The notes below the pieces were generated by a model. It saw only the letters and a program-made list of their open reading frames with translations, did no database searches and was not told the origin of the DNA. A stretch of 64,000 nucleotides of DNA. Source: Prochlorococcus sp. AG-409-N21. Its GTDB lineage: Bacteria > Cyanobacteriota > Cyanobacteriia > PCC-6307 > Cyanobiaceae. The translations under genes were made by a program, and so were the position numbers. Shown here piece by piece: positions 41,882 to 52,910 of the stretch. The DNA is taken from assembly GCA_003215415.1 (NCBI GenBank), contig QCKK01000004.1, positions 1 through 64,000 on the forward strand, given 5' to 3'. Numbering within the stretch: the stretch's first letter is position 1; every line of letters starts with the position of its first letter.

Positions 41882-42556
41882 ATGACGGTGTCCGCTCCCT
41901 ACTACAGCGATTCGTCAGTGATGCGCACACCCCCTCCGGATTTGCCATCACTTTTACTTAAAGAAAGAATTGTTTACCTTGGACTTCCTTTGTTTTCAGA
42001 TGATGACGCCAAAAGGCAATTAGGCATGGATGTAACTGAATTGATAATTGCTCAACTCCTTTATCTCGAATTCGACAATGCTGAAAAGCCCATTTATTTC
42101 TATATCAATTCAACTGGAACGAGTTGGTACACAGGAGATGCAATTGGATTTGAAACTGAAGCATTTGCTATATGTGACACCCTCAGTTACATAAAACCGC
42201 CAGTTCATACCATTTGCATTGGTCAAGCAATGGGCACGGCAGCAGTAATACTCTCTGCAGGTACAAAGGGCCATCGTGCTGCACTCCCGCATGCATCAAT
42301 TGTTCTTCATCAACCAAGAAGTGGTGCGAGTGGTCAAGCGACTGATATACAAATCAGAGCAAAGGAAGTGATACACAATAAGCAAGCGATGCTCGAAATT
42401 CTTTCCAAGAACACAGGTCGCACTATCCAACAACTAACAAAAGATTCAGATCGAATGAGCTACCTGAATCCTCAACAAGCTGTTGAATATGGAATTATTG
42501 ACAGAGTTCTTAGCAGTCGCAAAGATCACTCCAACAATTCTCGCTTGAATCAATGA
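41882..42556 (+). CDS. clpR: ClpP-like protease subunit lacking catalytic Ser (ClpR)
   Basis: ClpP fold but active-site region reads GQAMGTAAVILSAG instead of xASMGAFLL. Confidence 0.85.
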   Translation: MTVSAPYYSDSSVMRTPPPDLPSLLLKERIVYLGLPLFSDDDAKRQLGMDVTELIIAQLLYLEFDNAEKPIYFYINSTGTSWYTGDAIGFETEAFAICDTLSYIKPPVHTICIGQAMGTAAVILSAGTKGHRAALPHASIVLHQPRSGASGQATDIQIRAKEVIHNKQAMLEILSKNTGRTIQQLTKDSDRMSYLNPQQAVEYGIIDRVLSSRKDHSNNSRLNQ

Positions 42557-42642
42557 GAAATAATCCAAACAAATAAAAGGTCTCTGACTCTTTTATTAAT
42601 CAAATCAATTAATTACTCAAATCTTTTCTCCAAATTCTCCAA

Positions 42643-43245
42643 ATGCCAATCGGTACTCCCAGTGTCCCCTATCGCCTTCCAGGAAGCCAATTGGAAAGAT
42701 GGGTGGACATTTATACCAGACTAGGTGCTGAAAGAATCTTGTTTTTAGGGCAAGAGGTCAACGACGGAGTTGCAAACAATCTTGTCGCACAAATGCTTTA
42801 TCTAGATTCTGAAGACAGTACAAAACCTATTTATTTGTACATCAATTCTCCTGGTGGTTCAGTTACAGCAGGTCTGGCAATATTCGACACCATGAAATAT
42901 GTCAAAAGTGATGTCATAACAATTTGCGTAGGTCTTGCGGCATCAATGGGTGCATTTCTCTTGGGGGCGGGCACCACAGGTAAAAGACTTGCTCTACCCC
43001 ATAGCAGAATCATGATCCACCAACCTCTTGGAGGAACTGCCCAAAGACAAGCCAGCGATATCGAAATAGAAGCCAGAGAAATCTTGCGAATAAAAAAAAT
43101 GCTCAATGAATCAATGGCAGACATGACTGGCCAAACATTTGAAAAAATCGAAAAAGATACTGATCGGGACTACTTTCTTAGTGCTGAAGAAGCAAAGGAT
43201 TATGGATTAATCGACAGAGTCATTGCTCATCCAAGTGAGGCCTAA
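42643..43245 (+). CDS. clpP: ATP-dependent Clp protease proteolytic subunit
   Basis: [65 protein letters not shown]. Confidence 0.96.
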   Translation: MPIGTPSVPYRLPGSQLERWVDIYTRLGAERILFLGQEVNDGVANNLVAQMLYLDSEDSTKPIYLYINSPGGSVTAGLAIFDTMKYVKSDVITICVGLAASMGAFLLGAGTTGKRLALPHSRIMIHQPLGGTAQRQASDIEIEAREILRIKKMLNESMADMTGQTFEKIEKDTDRDYFLSAEEAKDYGLIDRVIAHPSEA

Positions 43246-43418
43246 GCTCAAATCAAAATTCGAAACCAGATGCCATTCCCAAATTCGTAGGGCAATGGCA
43301 ATGAGAAATGTGTGATTAATAAAAAAATTAAAATTATTTTCTCTTTAAATTTTCAAATCACCTTCTTTCGCTAATTAAGCTCAATTAGCTAGATGTCCTT
43401 GTTTAAGATCAGTCCTAG

Positions 43419-44438
<1,020 letters not shown>

Positions 44439-44503
44439 ATTCTCTAACATTACTACTAATAATTTCTGTCTCCCTAGATTTACTTATAGGAGATCCAGCC
44501 TGG

Positions 44504-45439
44504 TTGCCTCATCCAGTAGAGGCAATGGGAAAAATAATAAATTTCCTAAAGCGACATATAGAAACTTTTTCTGGCAATAATCGATTTGCTTTGCGAATTG
44601 GAGGAATAATAATAACTTCTACTTTATTATTTCTAAGCACCCTAAGCGGTTGGGTAATAGAGCAACTATCGCAATCAACTTATATACCTAGCAAATTTAT
44701 TGGCTCTTTTTTGCTTTTAATAGGTTTGACCAGTGGATTTGCCGCTGGCAGCCTTAGACGTAGCATAAAGAATGTATTAGTAGAACTAGATCCGGAGATT
44801 AATGATATTAATGTTGCCAGAAATAACTTAAGCCTCATTGTTGGAAGAGATGTTAAACAACTAAACAAAGACGAAATATTTCGAGCCACTGCTGAGACTG
44901 CAAGTGAGAATAGTGTAGATGGAATATTTGCTCCTCTTTTTTGGACATTTATAGGAATAGTTGCCAAAGAATTCTCTCCTATATATCCAGGCCCTCTAGC
45001 ATTTTTATGGGCATTTAAATCAGTTAGTACTATAGATTCAATGCTTGGATATAAAAAAGGAAATCTAAAATGGCTAGGGACTGCTGGTGCCCTTCTAGAT
45101 GATTTTCTTATATGGATACCTTGCAGAATTGTCTTGATCACACTACCACTAATTAGCAAGCCTATAGGATCTTTCCCTAGATTAATTAGGTCTGCTTTGG
45201 AAGACGGATCGAATGATAATTCTCCGAATTCTGGTATATCAGAGGCAATCTTCGCTTATTGTGGTGAGGTAAAAATGGGCGGTACAAATATATATGATGA
45301 TGTTAAGATCTTCAAGCCAATATTAGCATATAATGCACCTATTGCAGACAGCAATGGTGTCAATAGGATACTCAGGCTAAGTTTAAAGCTAGAACTTGCC
45401 TGGGTCTTCTTATTTACAATTTTGACTATAGCTATCTAA
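44504..45439 (+). CDS. cobD: Cobalamin biosynthesis protein CbiB/CobD
   Basis: HPVEAMGKIINFLKR, AETASENSVDGIFAPLFWTFIG; in-frame codons upstream ([24 protein letters not shown]) are clearly the missing N-terminus, so the real start lies near 44430 with a non-AUG codon. Confidence 0.85.
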   Translation: MPHPVEAMGKIINFLKRHIETFSGNNRFALRIGGIIITSTLLFLSTLSGWVIEQLSQSTYIPSKFIGSFLLLIGLTSGFAAGSLRRSIKNVLVELDPEINDINVARNNLSLIVGRDVKQLNKDEIFRATAETASENSVDGIFAPLFWTFIGIVAKEFSPIYPGPLAFLWAFKSVSTIDSMLGYKKGNLKWLGTAGALLDDFLIWIPCRIVLITLPLISKPIGSFPRLIRSALEDGSNDNSPNSGISEAIFAYCGEVKMGGTNIYDDVKIFKPILAYNAPIADSNGVNRILRLSLKLELAWVFLFTILTIAI

Positions 45440-45450
45440 TAGTAATCTTC

Positions 45451-46089
45451 TTAATAGGCTCCTCGGTCCATTGGCAATAATAAAACTCCAAAAGTTCGCA
45501 AAATTATTGCAAAATCAAGGATAAATGATCTCTGTCTAGCATAAGTTAAGTCGAGTCTAATTCGTTTATCGTAGCTAAGATTATTCCTACCACTTACCTG
45601 CCATAACCCTGTCAAACCAGGGCGTACTGAGATAACTTCATCCATAAACTTGCCATACCGGTCAACTTCTTTCTCCACTATTGGCCGAGGACCAACAACG
45701 CTCATTTCACCTATTAAAACATTGAAAAACTGAGGCAACTCATCAAGGCTTGATCGTCTTAGAAAACGGCCAATTGGCGTAATTCTAGGATCTTGTTTTA
45801 ATTTAAAATCTCGCTCAAATTCTTTTCTCATTGAAGGTGAATTTGCCAGCACATTAGATAGCATTTGATCAGCATCTTCCCTCATGGTGCGAAACTTGAT
45901 ACATCCAAACCTTTTATAATTACGTCCTACACGTCTTTGTATGTAAAAAACTGGTCCACGTGAGCTAAGCCTGACTAAAACCGCAATCAAAATGAACAAA
46001 GGAGATCCCACAAAAAGCACCAAGGAGGAAAAGCAAACATCTCCCAGCCTCTTTAAAGATCTGCCGAAACGGCTCTGCCGAAGAATCAA
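45451..46089 (-). CDS. Sugar transferase (undecaprenyl-phosphate sugar phosphotransferase, WcaJ/WbaP-like C-terminal domain)
   Basis: GRSLKRLGDVCFSSLVLFVGSPLFILIAVLVRLSSRGPVFYIQRRVGRNYKRFGCIKFRTM, SLDELPQFFNVLIGEMSVVGPRP, RPGLTGLWQVSGR. Confidence 0.92.
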   Translation of the reverse strand: MILRQSRFGRSLKRLGDVCFSSLVLFVGSPLFILIAVLVRLSSRGPVFYIQRRVGRNYKRFGCIKFRTMREDADQMLSNVLANSPSMRKEFERDFKLKQDPRITPIGRFLRRSSLDELPQFFNVLIGEMSVVGPRPIVEKEVDRYGKFMDEVISVRPGLTGLWQVSGRNNLSYDKRIRLDLTYARQRSFILDFAIILRTFGVLLLPMDRGAY

Positions 46090-46381
46090 TGTATTACCCG
46101 TAAAAGTGAATAAGAAAAAGCCAGTCCATCAAAATCAAGCCATAATAGGCTTAGCCAACTAGACTTATCGAGAATAGACGTGAGCTAAATACTGATATCA
46201 ATTTATCTCCATAAGTATAAAATATCTGAGTCAAATCATCAAATAGGCTTATATTGTCAATCTCATTTACAAATTCTGTTTGAAATGATTTTCCAGATCT
46301 ACTCATTGCCTGTACTTTGTAGATGTAACCTTCAATAAATATAATTTAAACTTTAACCAATAGTATGGAAAAACTCAGAAG

Positions 46382-46900
46382 TTAATCAAAGAACAAAATG
46401 GTAACAACCTTGCCCATATCCTCTGCAATCCTACAACTAGAAAGCAAAGTCTCACTGTCATGAAATGCTAAGCAAATTAATTGATCACAGCGACTGATTA
46501 TTTCTTGATTGCAAAGACTGCTAGCCATGGGTAGAGGCAAGTCATCATTGTCTGCTTTCTCAACTAAATGCAAAACACTCTCCAATTGATCTCGAATTTC
46601 CGGCAACTGTCTGTCCAGGCTTTGAGGCAACAAAACCGTTAATAGAGAAGGATCCACATCAAGAACTCCTCGGATGACAGCAGCATTTACTCCTTGAGAA
46701 CCTGAAGTAATTATTGAATGTCCCTCCTGAGCCAAGGAACGAGCCATCAATTCAACTAGATGAATAGTGACAGCAGGAACATGTCTACTCCCAAGGAAAG
46801 CAATTCTCCTCTTGCCCTGATCCTGCAACAGAGCAAGCTCTTTAGCCAAGGTGTCAACACTATCCAATGAAGGAAGGTCCAGGGAGCGACTCAAGGTCAT
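46382..46900 (-). CDS. DprA/SLOG-like Rossmann-fold protein
   Basis: RRIAFLGSRHVPAVTIHLVELMARSLAQEGHSIITSGSQGVNAAVIRGVLDVDPSLLTVLLPQSLDRQ. Confidence 0.65.
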   Translation of the reverse strand: MTLSRSLDLPSLDSVDTLAKELALLQDQGKRRIAFLGSRHVPAVTIHLVELMARSLAQEGHSIITSGSQGVNAAVIRGVLDVDPSLLTVLLPQSLDRQLPEIRDQLESVLHLVEKADNDDLPLPMASSLCNQEIISRCDQLICLAFHDSETLLSSCRIAEDMGKVVTILFFD

Positions 46901-46941
46901 CCCAATAAAGTTATTTAGAAATTAGCAGCATTCAGCTCCAC

Positions 46942-48030
46942 TTAAAGCAATTTGAGAGTCTTGAACAAACGCTCAAGATCACAGTGCTCTTCAACCAAGC
47001 GAAATGCATAGGTCGCCTTAACAGTTTCATGCACTCGAACATGGCCAAATGCCTGCTCGATGACTTCTACAGTCGAAAGGGTATCTCTCTCAACTTTCAA
47101 GATGGGAACTTCTAGTTCCTCTGCTCGATTTATTAGCTGAGGCAAAGGTACACCTGCGCCTGAAAGAATTAGACACTGCGTTGAAGCTTCTAATGAGGCC
47201 AGTTGAATGTCAGTTCTATCGGCTCCTGTCACTACAGCCATATTCCTGCGCCTTCTAAAAAATTCCATTGCTGAATTCACATTCATTGCCCCAATACATA
47301 AGGTCTCAACCATTAACTCAAGCCGATCTGAACAACAAATCACCTGCGCCTCCAATCTTCTTACCAGCTCTCCAACAGAAACACTGCGAAGGAGTGGAGA
47401 TCTTGGCATCACCCCAAAAACCTCCATCCCTAAGGACTTCAAGGAAGGGACAACAACTTTTTTTAATTCATGCACATCATCAGGCGTGACTGCATTCAAG
47501 ACAATTCCAACCAGCCGATCACCTAACTGTTGTTTAGCCGCCAACAACGCATCAACACTCCTGCTGTCCTGCCAAAGATGTACGAGCAAAACTTTTGCTT
47601 CAAATCCAGCAGACATTTGCCCAAGGCTCAATCCATAAAGAATTCCTTCATGCAAACTTCCTGCCGCTTCTAAAAGGGTGACTCCTTCAAATGGAAGCTT
47701 TAATTCGTTTTTTAGAGCATGAAAGCCTGGACCTGCGTCTAATACCGAATGAAAAAGCCTCTCATCAGCTGATTGTTGAGCCAAAAAGTGAAGCGAAGGA
47801 ATTAAATTTTCTTCCGTTAATCCAAGTGTCTTGCCAACAAAACGAACGTCATCATCGATAAGAGGATCTGGCAGTGAAGTCGAGCCAGGCTTTGATTCCA
47901 AACTAGTTGCAAGAGGCTTGCCAAACCGAATTTTCTTTTTAGCGGCAAGTAGCTGGCTAGCTATTCCAAGTACTAATGCCGATTTCCCACTAAAAGGTTC
48001 ACAGGATCCGATCATTAAGGTGGTACCCAC
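46942..48030 (-). CDS. P-loop NTPase (BioD/CobQ-like) plus DRTGG-domain protein, Pta N-terminus-like
   Basis: LMIGSCEPFSGKSALVLGIASQLL, FGKPL, LLEAAGSLHEGILYGLS, GMEVFGVMPRSPLLRSVSVGELVRRLEAQVICC, AVVTGADRTDIQLASLEASTQCLILSGAGVP. Confidence 0.75.
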   Translation of the reverse strand: MGTTLMIGSCEPFSGKSALVLGIASQLLAAKKKIRFGKPLATSLESKPGSTSLPDPLIDDDVRFVGKTLGLTEENLIPSLHFLAQQSADERLFHSVLDAGPGFHALKNELKLPFEGVTLLEAAGSLHEGILYGLSLGQMSAGFEAKVLLVHLWQDSRSVDALLAAKQQLGDRLVGIVLNAVTPDDVHELKKVVVPSLKSLGMEVFGVMPRSPLLRSVSVGELVRRLEAQVICCSDRLELMVETLCIGAMNVNSAMEFFRRRRNMAVVTGADRTDIQLASLEASTQCLILSGAGVPLPQLINRAEELEVPILKVERDTLSTVEVIEQAFGHVRVHETVKATYAFRLVEEHCDLERLFKTLKLL

Positions 48031-48162
48031 GATCAGACTCCTTATTCTTTGAATTGACCAATTTTAAGCTTCCATGATTAACCCAAAAGATTTGACAAGA
48101 CCAAATCCAAAATCAAATGATTAATAGGGTTAGAACTCTTCTAAAAAACAATTGAATAAAGA

Positions 48163-48912
48163 ATGACTTCTATCAAGCCTGAAAAAAATGCTTGGGCTTC
48201 CTGCCGAATTGGCATTACTGGAGCTACAGGCACACTTGGCAGGTCACTAACCAAAAAGCTGCGTGCAAGAGGGGCTGAAGTTATTGGCCTTACTCATGGG
48301 AAAATCCCAACAAAAAAAGAGTCTTCCGAAGAGCCGCAAAAATGGATTCAGTGGTCTTGTGGAAGAGAAACTGATTTAAACAGAGTTTTTATTAATTTAG
48401 ACATATTAATAATAAATCATGGGATAAACCCTCAAGGTTCTCAAAGCAATCTTGATATAAACAAAGCTCTTGAAATTAATTCTCTAAGTAGTTGGAAGCT
48501 AATGCAAGCTTTTGAATCTATTTCTTTAAATTCAACTTCAACTAAGTCGAAAGAAATCTGGATAAATACTTCTGAAGCAGAGATTCAACCTGCATTAAGT
48601 CCAGCCTACGAAATTAGCAAACGTTTGTTAGGTCATCTGGTAAGTATTCGCTGGAACAACCAAAATAGCTTAGAAAGAAAAAAATTAAGAATCAGGAAAC
48701 TTGTCCTAGGACCTTTCAGATCAAAACTAAATCCAATTGGCTTGTTGTCTTCAGATATAGTTGCCGAGCAAATAATTAAGCAAGCAGAAATAGGGCTAAA
48801 CCTAATAATAGTAACGCCTAACCCTTTAACATATTTAATAATGCCATTAACAGAAGTAGTAAGAATGATATATTCAAAGATGATGAAATTTATGAATAAG
48901 AATGAAGGTTAA
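48163..48912 (+). CDS. Short-chain dehydrogenase/reductase family protein
   Basis: RIGITGATGTLGRSLTKKLRARGAEVIGLTHG, INHGINPQG, SPAYEISKRLLG. Confidence 0.75.
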   Translation: MTSIKPEKNAWASCRIGITGATGTLGRSLTKKLRARGAEVIGLTHGKIPTKKESSEEPQKWIQWSCGRETDLNRVFINLDILIINHGINPQGSQSNLDINKALEINSLSSWKLMQAFESISLNSTSTKSKEIWINTSEAEIQPALSPAYEISKRLLGHLVSIRWNNQNSLERKKLRIRKLVLGPFRSKLNPIGLLSSDIVAEQIIKQAEIGLNLIIVTPNPLTYLIMPLTEVVRMIYSKMMKFMNKNEG

Positions 48913-48938
48913 CAACGGGATGATTATCACTTAAAAAA

Positions 48939-49778
48939 TCAATCACTTCTATCGGTAAGTATTTCGCACCCATTTTTTGTAACTAATATAGTATGTTCCC
49001 ACTGCGCAGATAAGCTTCCGTCTTGAGTCACCACAGTCCATCCATCACGTAAAGTTCTGCACTCCTTTTTGCCAGCATTAAGAATTGGTTCTATCGCCAA
49101 TGTCATACCTTCTCTCAAAGTGACATTAGGCAAGTCTTTAGTACGAAAATTAAATACAGATGGTTCTTCATGAAGATTACGACCTACTCCATGTCCTGTG
49201 TAATCCTCAACAACACTAAATCCATTGGACTTAACATGATCTTCTATGGCTCCAGCAATATCTAAAAGAGTATTTTTTGGTTTAACTTGAGAAAGACCTG
49301 CCATTAAGGCTTCTTGAGCAACATTAGATAATTTTTGTGCAGTCTCAGATACATCTCCAATGCATATTGTGATGCAACTATCTCCGTGATAGCCCTCAAA
49401 ATAAGCTCCAGTATCAACCTTTAATAAATCCCCATTTCTAATTATTTGATTGGAGCGAGGGATCCCATGTACAACCTCATTATTAATACTTGCACAAATA
49501 CTTGCGGGGAATCCGTGATAACCCTTGAAACTTGGCACTGCTCCCATTTCCCGAATTCTATTCTCAGCAAAAGCATCTAGATCAGTAGTAGACATTCCTG
49601 GTTTTGCAAGCAAATTAATCTCGCGTAAAACAGTCGCGACTATGTTGCTTGCCTTTCGCATTATTTCCACTTCTCTGGCCGACTTAATTTCAATACCTCT
49701 TCTTTGTTGAATCCTTGGCCCAATTGAATTTGCTTGCTCAGCAATGCTGGCAGAAAGCAAGTCAGAAAAAAGTTTCAT
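48939..49778 (-). CDS. map: Methionine aminopeptidase, type I
   Basis: [74 protein letters not shown]. Confidence 0.96.
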   Translation of the reverse strand: MKLFSDLLSASIAEQANSIGPRIQQRRGIEIKSAREVEIMRKASNIVATVLREINLLAKPGMSTTDLDAFAENRIREMGAVPSFKGYHGFPASICASINNEVVHGIPRSNQIIRNGDLLKVDTGAYFEGYHGDSCITICIGDVSETAQKLSNVAQEALMAGLSQVKPKNTLLDIAGAIEDHVKSNGFSVVEDYTGHGVGRNLHEEPSVFNFRTKDLPNVTLREGMTLAIEPILNAGKKECRTLRDGWTVVTQDGSLSAQWEHTILVTKNGCEILTDRSD

Positions 49779-50241
49779 AATTACCTAATTAAGCAGGATT
49801 GAATAAATAATGCATAAAAACTATTTCGAGTAGTGCGTGAATCGTTCCCATCTTCACGCTATCAATATTTCAAAAGTCGGCAGGATCAATGAAATCTCAT
49901 AAGCAAGTCCGCTAGCTTCATACATGGCTTGTTCCATAGTTGCTATTTCTGCTGATAGTAACTGCAGCACTAGTCTTTAGCTGGCGCCTAAAAAGAGACT
50001 AGAGTGAGTTTTCAAAAGATCAAGTTCATTTGTCAACGCTATTCATGAAGGCGAATGGCTTGGTTCAAAAACAGAATATTTTTTAGTTTTGCTCAATGCA
50101 ATTGGACTTTCTTTTGATTCTAATTAGCAAGTCCCAGCCTGATTCTTCAAAAACTTTTTCCAAGAAGAGCAACCTCAAAAAGCGATAAAATTGATTAACG
50201 AGCAGTTACAATAGTTTTTTGGTGTAGTGACTGGAGCAGGG

Positions 50242-50745
50242 ATGGCAGCCGACACGCAAGATACCTCGACCAATAACGAGGTTCAAAAAGATTTACCTTC
50301 TTCTAAATCAGATGAAGGAGAGGGCAAGGGCACCTCAAAAGCCTCTACGAAGCAAGATCTAAAGCCTGTTTCAAGCAGCAAAAAGAAACATTGCGCTAAT
50401 GATTTGATAAAGGCTTTTGAAAATACACAGCTTAAAAGCAAGCTTCCAGAAGTTTACGTAGGTGACACTGTCCGCGTAGGGGTTCGAATTAGTGAAGGGA
50501 ACAAGGAAAGAGTCCAACCTTATGAAGGTGTAGTGATTTCAAAACGACATGGAGGAATCAATGAAACCATTACTGTTCGGAGAATTTTCCAAGGCATTGG
50601 CGTAGAGAGGGTCTTCATGATGCATAGCCCACAAGTTGCCTCTATCAAGGTTGAACGCCGCGGTAAAGTAAGAAGAGCGAAGCTTTTTTATCTGCGGGAA
50701 CGGGTGGGCAAGGCCACCCGCGTGAAGCAGCGCTTCGACCGCTGA
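50242..50745 (+). CDS. rplS: 50S ribosomal protein L19 with N-terminal disordered extension
   Basis: [92 protein letters not shown]; start ATG 50242 (GTG 50227 possible). Confidence 0.95.
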   Translation: MAADTQDTSTNNEVQKDLPSSKSDEGEGKGTSKASTKQDLKPVSSSKKKHCANDLIKAFENTQLKSKLPEVYVGDTVRVGVRISEGNKERVQPYEGVVISKRHGGINETITVRRIFQGIGVERVFMMHSPQVASIKVERRGKVRRAKLFYLRERVGKATRVKQRFDR

Positions 50746-50809
50746 GGTCTAGGCCTCGTTCAATCCAAACACCATCGCCTTTATCGATGGTCCACTGGTC
50801 CATTGCAAT

Positions 50810-50882
50810 GCGCCGTTAGTTCAGTTGGTAGAACGCAGGTCTCCAAAACCTGATGTCGGGGGTTCGAGTCCTCCACGGCGCG
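50810..50882 (+). tRNA. tRNA-Trp(CCA)
   Basis: GCGCCGT/ACGGCGC acceptor, loop CTCCAAA, GGTTCGAGTCC T arm. Confidence 0.95.
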
Positions 50883-50918
50883 TCCGATGGTAATTCCTGC
50901 AGTTTCCTAGTTTTGAGA

Positions 50919-51107
50919 ATGGAGTTGGATCTTCAACCTGGTGATGTCGTAAAGGTGCTCGAATCAGCCGCCTTGGGCTGGGTTCGTGCACGCGTCATAC
51001 GAGTAAAATCTGGGGGCCGTGTGGTCGTACAAAGCGACCAAGGACGAGAGTTCACCGCTCGTGGAAATCAAGTTCGATTAATAGAGCCTGCTGGATTCCG
51101 CCCTTAG
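50919..51107 (+). CDS. Small conserved hypothetical, SH3/KOW-like beta protein
   Basis: MELDLQPGDVVKVLESAALGWVRARVIRVKSGGRVVVQSDQGREFTARGNQVRLIEPAGFRP; track ORF start at 50853 lies inside tRNA-Trp. Confidence 0.65.
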   Translation: MELDLQPGDVVKVLESAALGWVRARVIRVKSGGRVVVQSDQGREFTARGNQVRLIEPAGFRP

Positions 51108-51385
51108 CCAAGCTGCGCTCCTAAAGCTTTATTCTTTCTTTTTAGAAAGTCCACAGAATTCTCATCCAATTAGCTTTATCTGCTTGGATGATATTGATGT
51201 TGTTTCTAATCCAAGGAAGTCTTAAACCTATTGCCATTGTTCTAAGGGCATATCCACCTTCATAATTTCTAGATCATCAACTTGAAAGTTGACGGAGGGC
51301 AGGGCAGAGGTTGATACTTCTTTTGTCGAAGAGATGACATAGTTCAGACTCCATTCAGAAAAAGCTGATTGGATCTGAGCCTATT

Positions 51386-51459
51386 GGGACCGTAGTTCAA
51401 CTGGTTAGAGCACCGCCCTGTCACGGCGGAAGTTGCGGGTTCGAACCCCGTCGGTCCCG
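51386..51459 (+). tRNA. tRNA-Asp(GTC)
   Basis: GGGACCG/CGGTCCC acceptor, loop CTGTCAC, GGTTCGAACCC. Confidence 0.95.
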
Positions 51460-51482
51460 TATCCAATTCACGACCTAACATT

Positions 51483-52910
51483 TTGACCGTAAGAGTACGA
51501 CTAGCTCCTAGTCCTACCGGCAATCTGCATATTGGAACTGCGAGGACAGCTCTTTTCAATTGGCTTTTTGCCAGAAGTCAAAAAGGCCAATTTCTAATAC
51601 GTATAGAAGACACTGACAAAGAAAGGTCAAAACAAGAGTTCACGGAAAATATTCTTGAAGGCCTTTCATGGCTTGGACTGAATTGGGATGAGGAGCCAAT
51701 AATTCAAAGCGAATCAATTCATGCTCACAAAGACGCAATTCAAGAATTACTCGTCAAAGGCCTGGCATATCGATGTTATGCAACCGAAAACGAATTAAAC
51801 CAGATGAGAGAGCAGCAAAAACTAAATGGACTCCCTCCCCGTTACGACAATCGGCATAGAAACTTAAATCAAGAAGAGGAAGAGTTGTTTAAAAAAGAAG
51901 GAAGATCTTCAGTAATACGATTCAAAATAGATGACAATGAAAAAATTTATTGGAAGGATTTAATTCGAGGTCAAATGATCTGGAATGGTGCTGATTTAGG
52001 AGGAGATATGGTGATTGCGAGACGAGCACCTGCAAATCAAATTGGAGACCCTTTATATAACTTAGTCGTTGTAGTTGATGATTCAATCATGAGAATCAGT
52101 CACGTAATCAGAGGAGAAGATCATATCGCGAATACCGCTAAACAAATTTTGCTTTATAAAGCCCTTTGCAAAACCGAACCTATATTTGCGCATACTCCAC
52201 TCATATTAAATTCCGAAGGCCGCAAACTATCTAAACGTGATGGAGTTACATCTATAAAAGATTTCAAAGAAATGGGATATACCTCTGATGCCATGGCTAA
52301 TTATATGACTTTACTTGGCTGGTCTCCTCCAGAAGGATTAGATGAGAAATTCAAAATAAAAGAGATATTTCCCAAATTCAGACTTGAAAGAGTAAATAAA
52401 TCAGGCGCAAAGTTTGACTGGGAAAAGCTCAACTGGCTTAATGCACAAGTAATTCATAGTTGGAATTCAAAGAAAGTTCTTGAATCTTTAAAGCCTTTAT
52501 GGATAGAGGAATCATGGGAAATACCAAATGAAGATTGGTGCCTCTCTCTTGTAGAGCTTATTCAGCCTTCTTTAACTCTTTTAAATGATGGCAAAGAAGA
52601 GGCACGTCCATTCTTTGAATTACCCCCATTAATGAAGGATGGTATTTCACAAATAGAAAGCAAAGGTGCCAGAGAGGCTTTGCAAAAACTATTGACTGAA
52701 ATTGATCAATCTCATTGGGACAAAACACCTGCCGCAGCCCAAAAATTAGTCAATGACTTTTGCAAGTCTCAAGATATAAAAAAAGGCTTAATTATGAAAA
52801 GCCTTAGAGCAGCCTTACTGGGAAGAATGCAAGGGCCCGATTTGCTAGCAACTTGGAGCCTATTGGCTCGGATCGGAAAGGACAGAGAAAGAATCAGCCG
52901 CTGTTTCTGA
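51483..52910 (+). CDS. gltX: Glutamyl-tRNA synthetase (TTG start)
   Basis: [58 protein letters not shown]. Confidence 0.96.
   Translation: MTVRVRLAPSPTGNLHIGTARTALFNWLFARSQKGQFLIRIEDTDKERSKQEFTENILEGLSWLGLNWDEEPIIQSESIHAHKDAIQELLVKGLAYRCYATENELNQMREQQKLNGLPPRYDNRHRNLNQEEEELFKKEGRSSVIRFKIDDNEKIYWKDLIRGQMIWNGADLGGDMVIARRAPANQIGDPLYNLVVVVDDSIMRISHVIRGEDHIANTAKQILLYKALCKTEPIFAHTPLILNSEGRKLSKRDGVTSIKDFKEMGYTSDAMANYMTLLGWSPPEGLDEKFKIKEIFPKFRLERVNKSGAKFDWEKLNWLNAQVIHSWNSKKVLESLKPLWIEESWEIPNEDWCLSLVELIQPSLTLLNDGKEEARPFFELPPLMKDGISQIESKGAREALQKLLTEIDQSHWDKTPAAAQKLVNDFCKSQDIKKGLIMKSLRAALLGRMQGPDLLATWSLLARIGKDRERISRCF

Noticed and set aside
50853-50918. N-terminal extension of the 50919-51107 small gene
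   Set aside because: Begins within tRNA-Trp; ATG at 50919 is preferred.
51344-51559. Minus-strand ORF ...[24 protein letters not shown]
   Set aside because: Antisense translation of tRNA-Asp and the gltX start; a classic spurious annotation.
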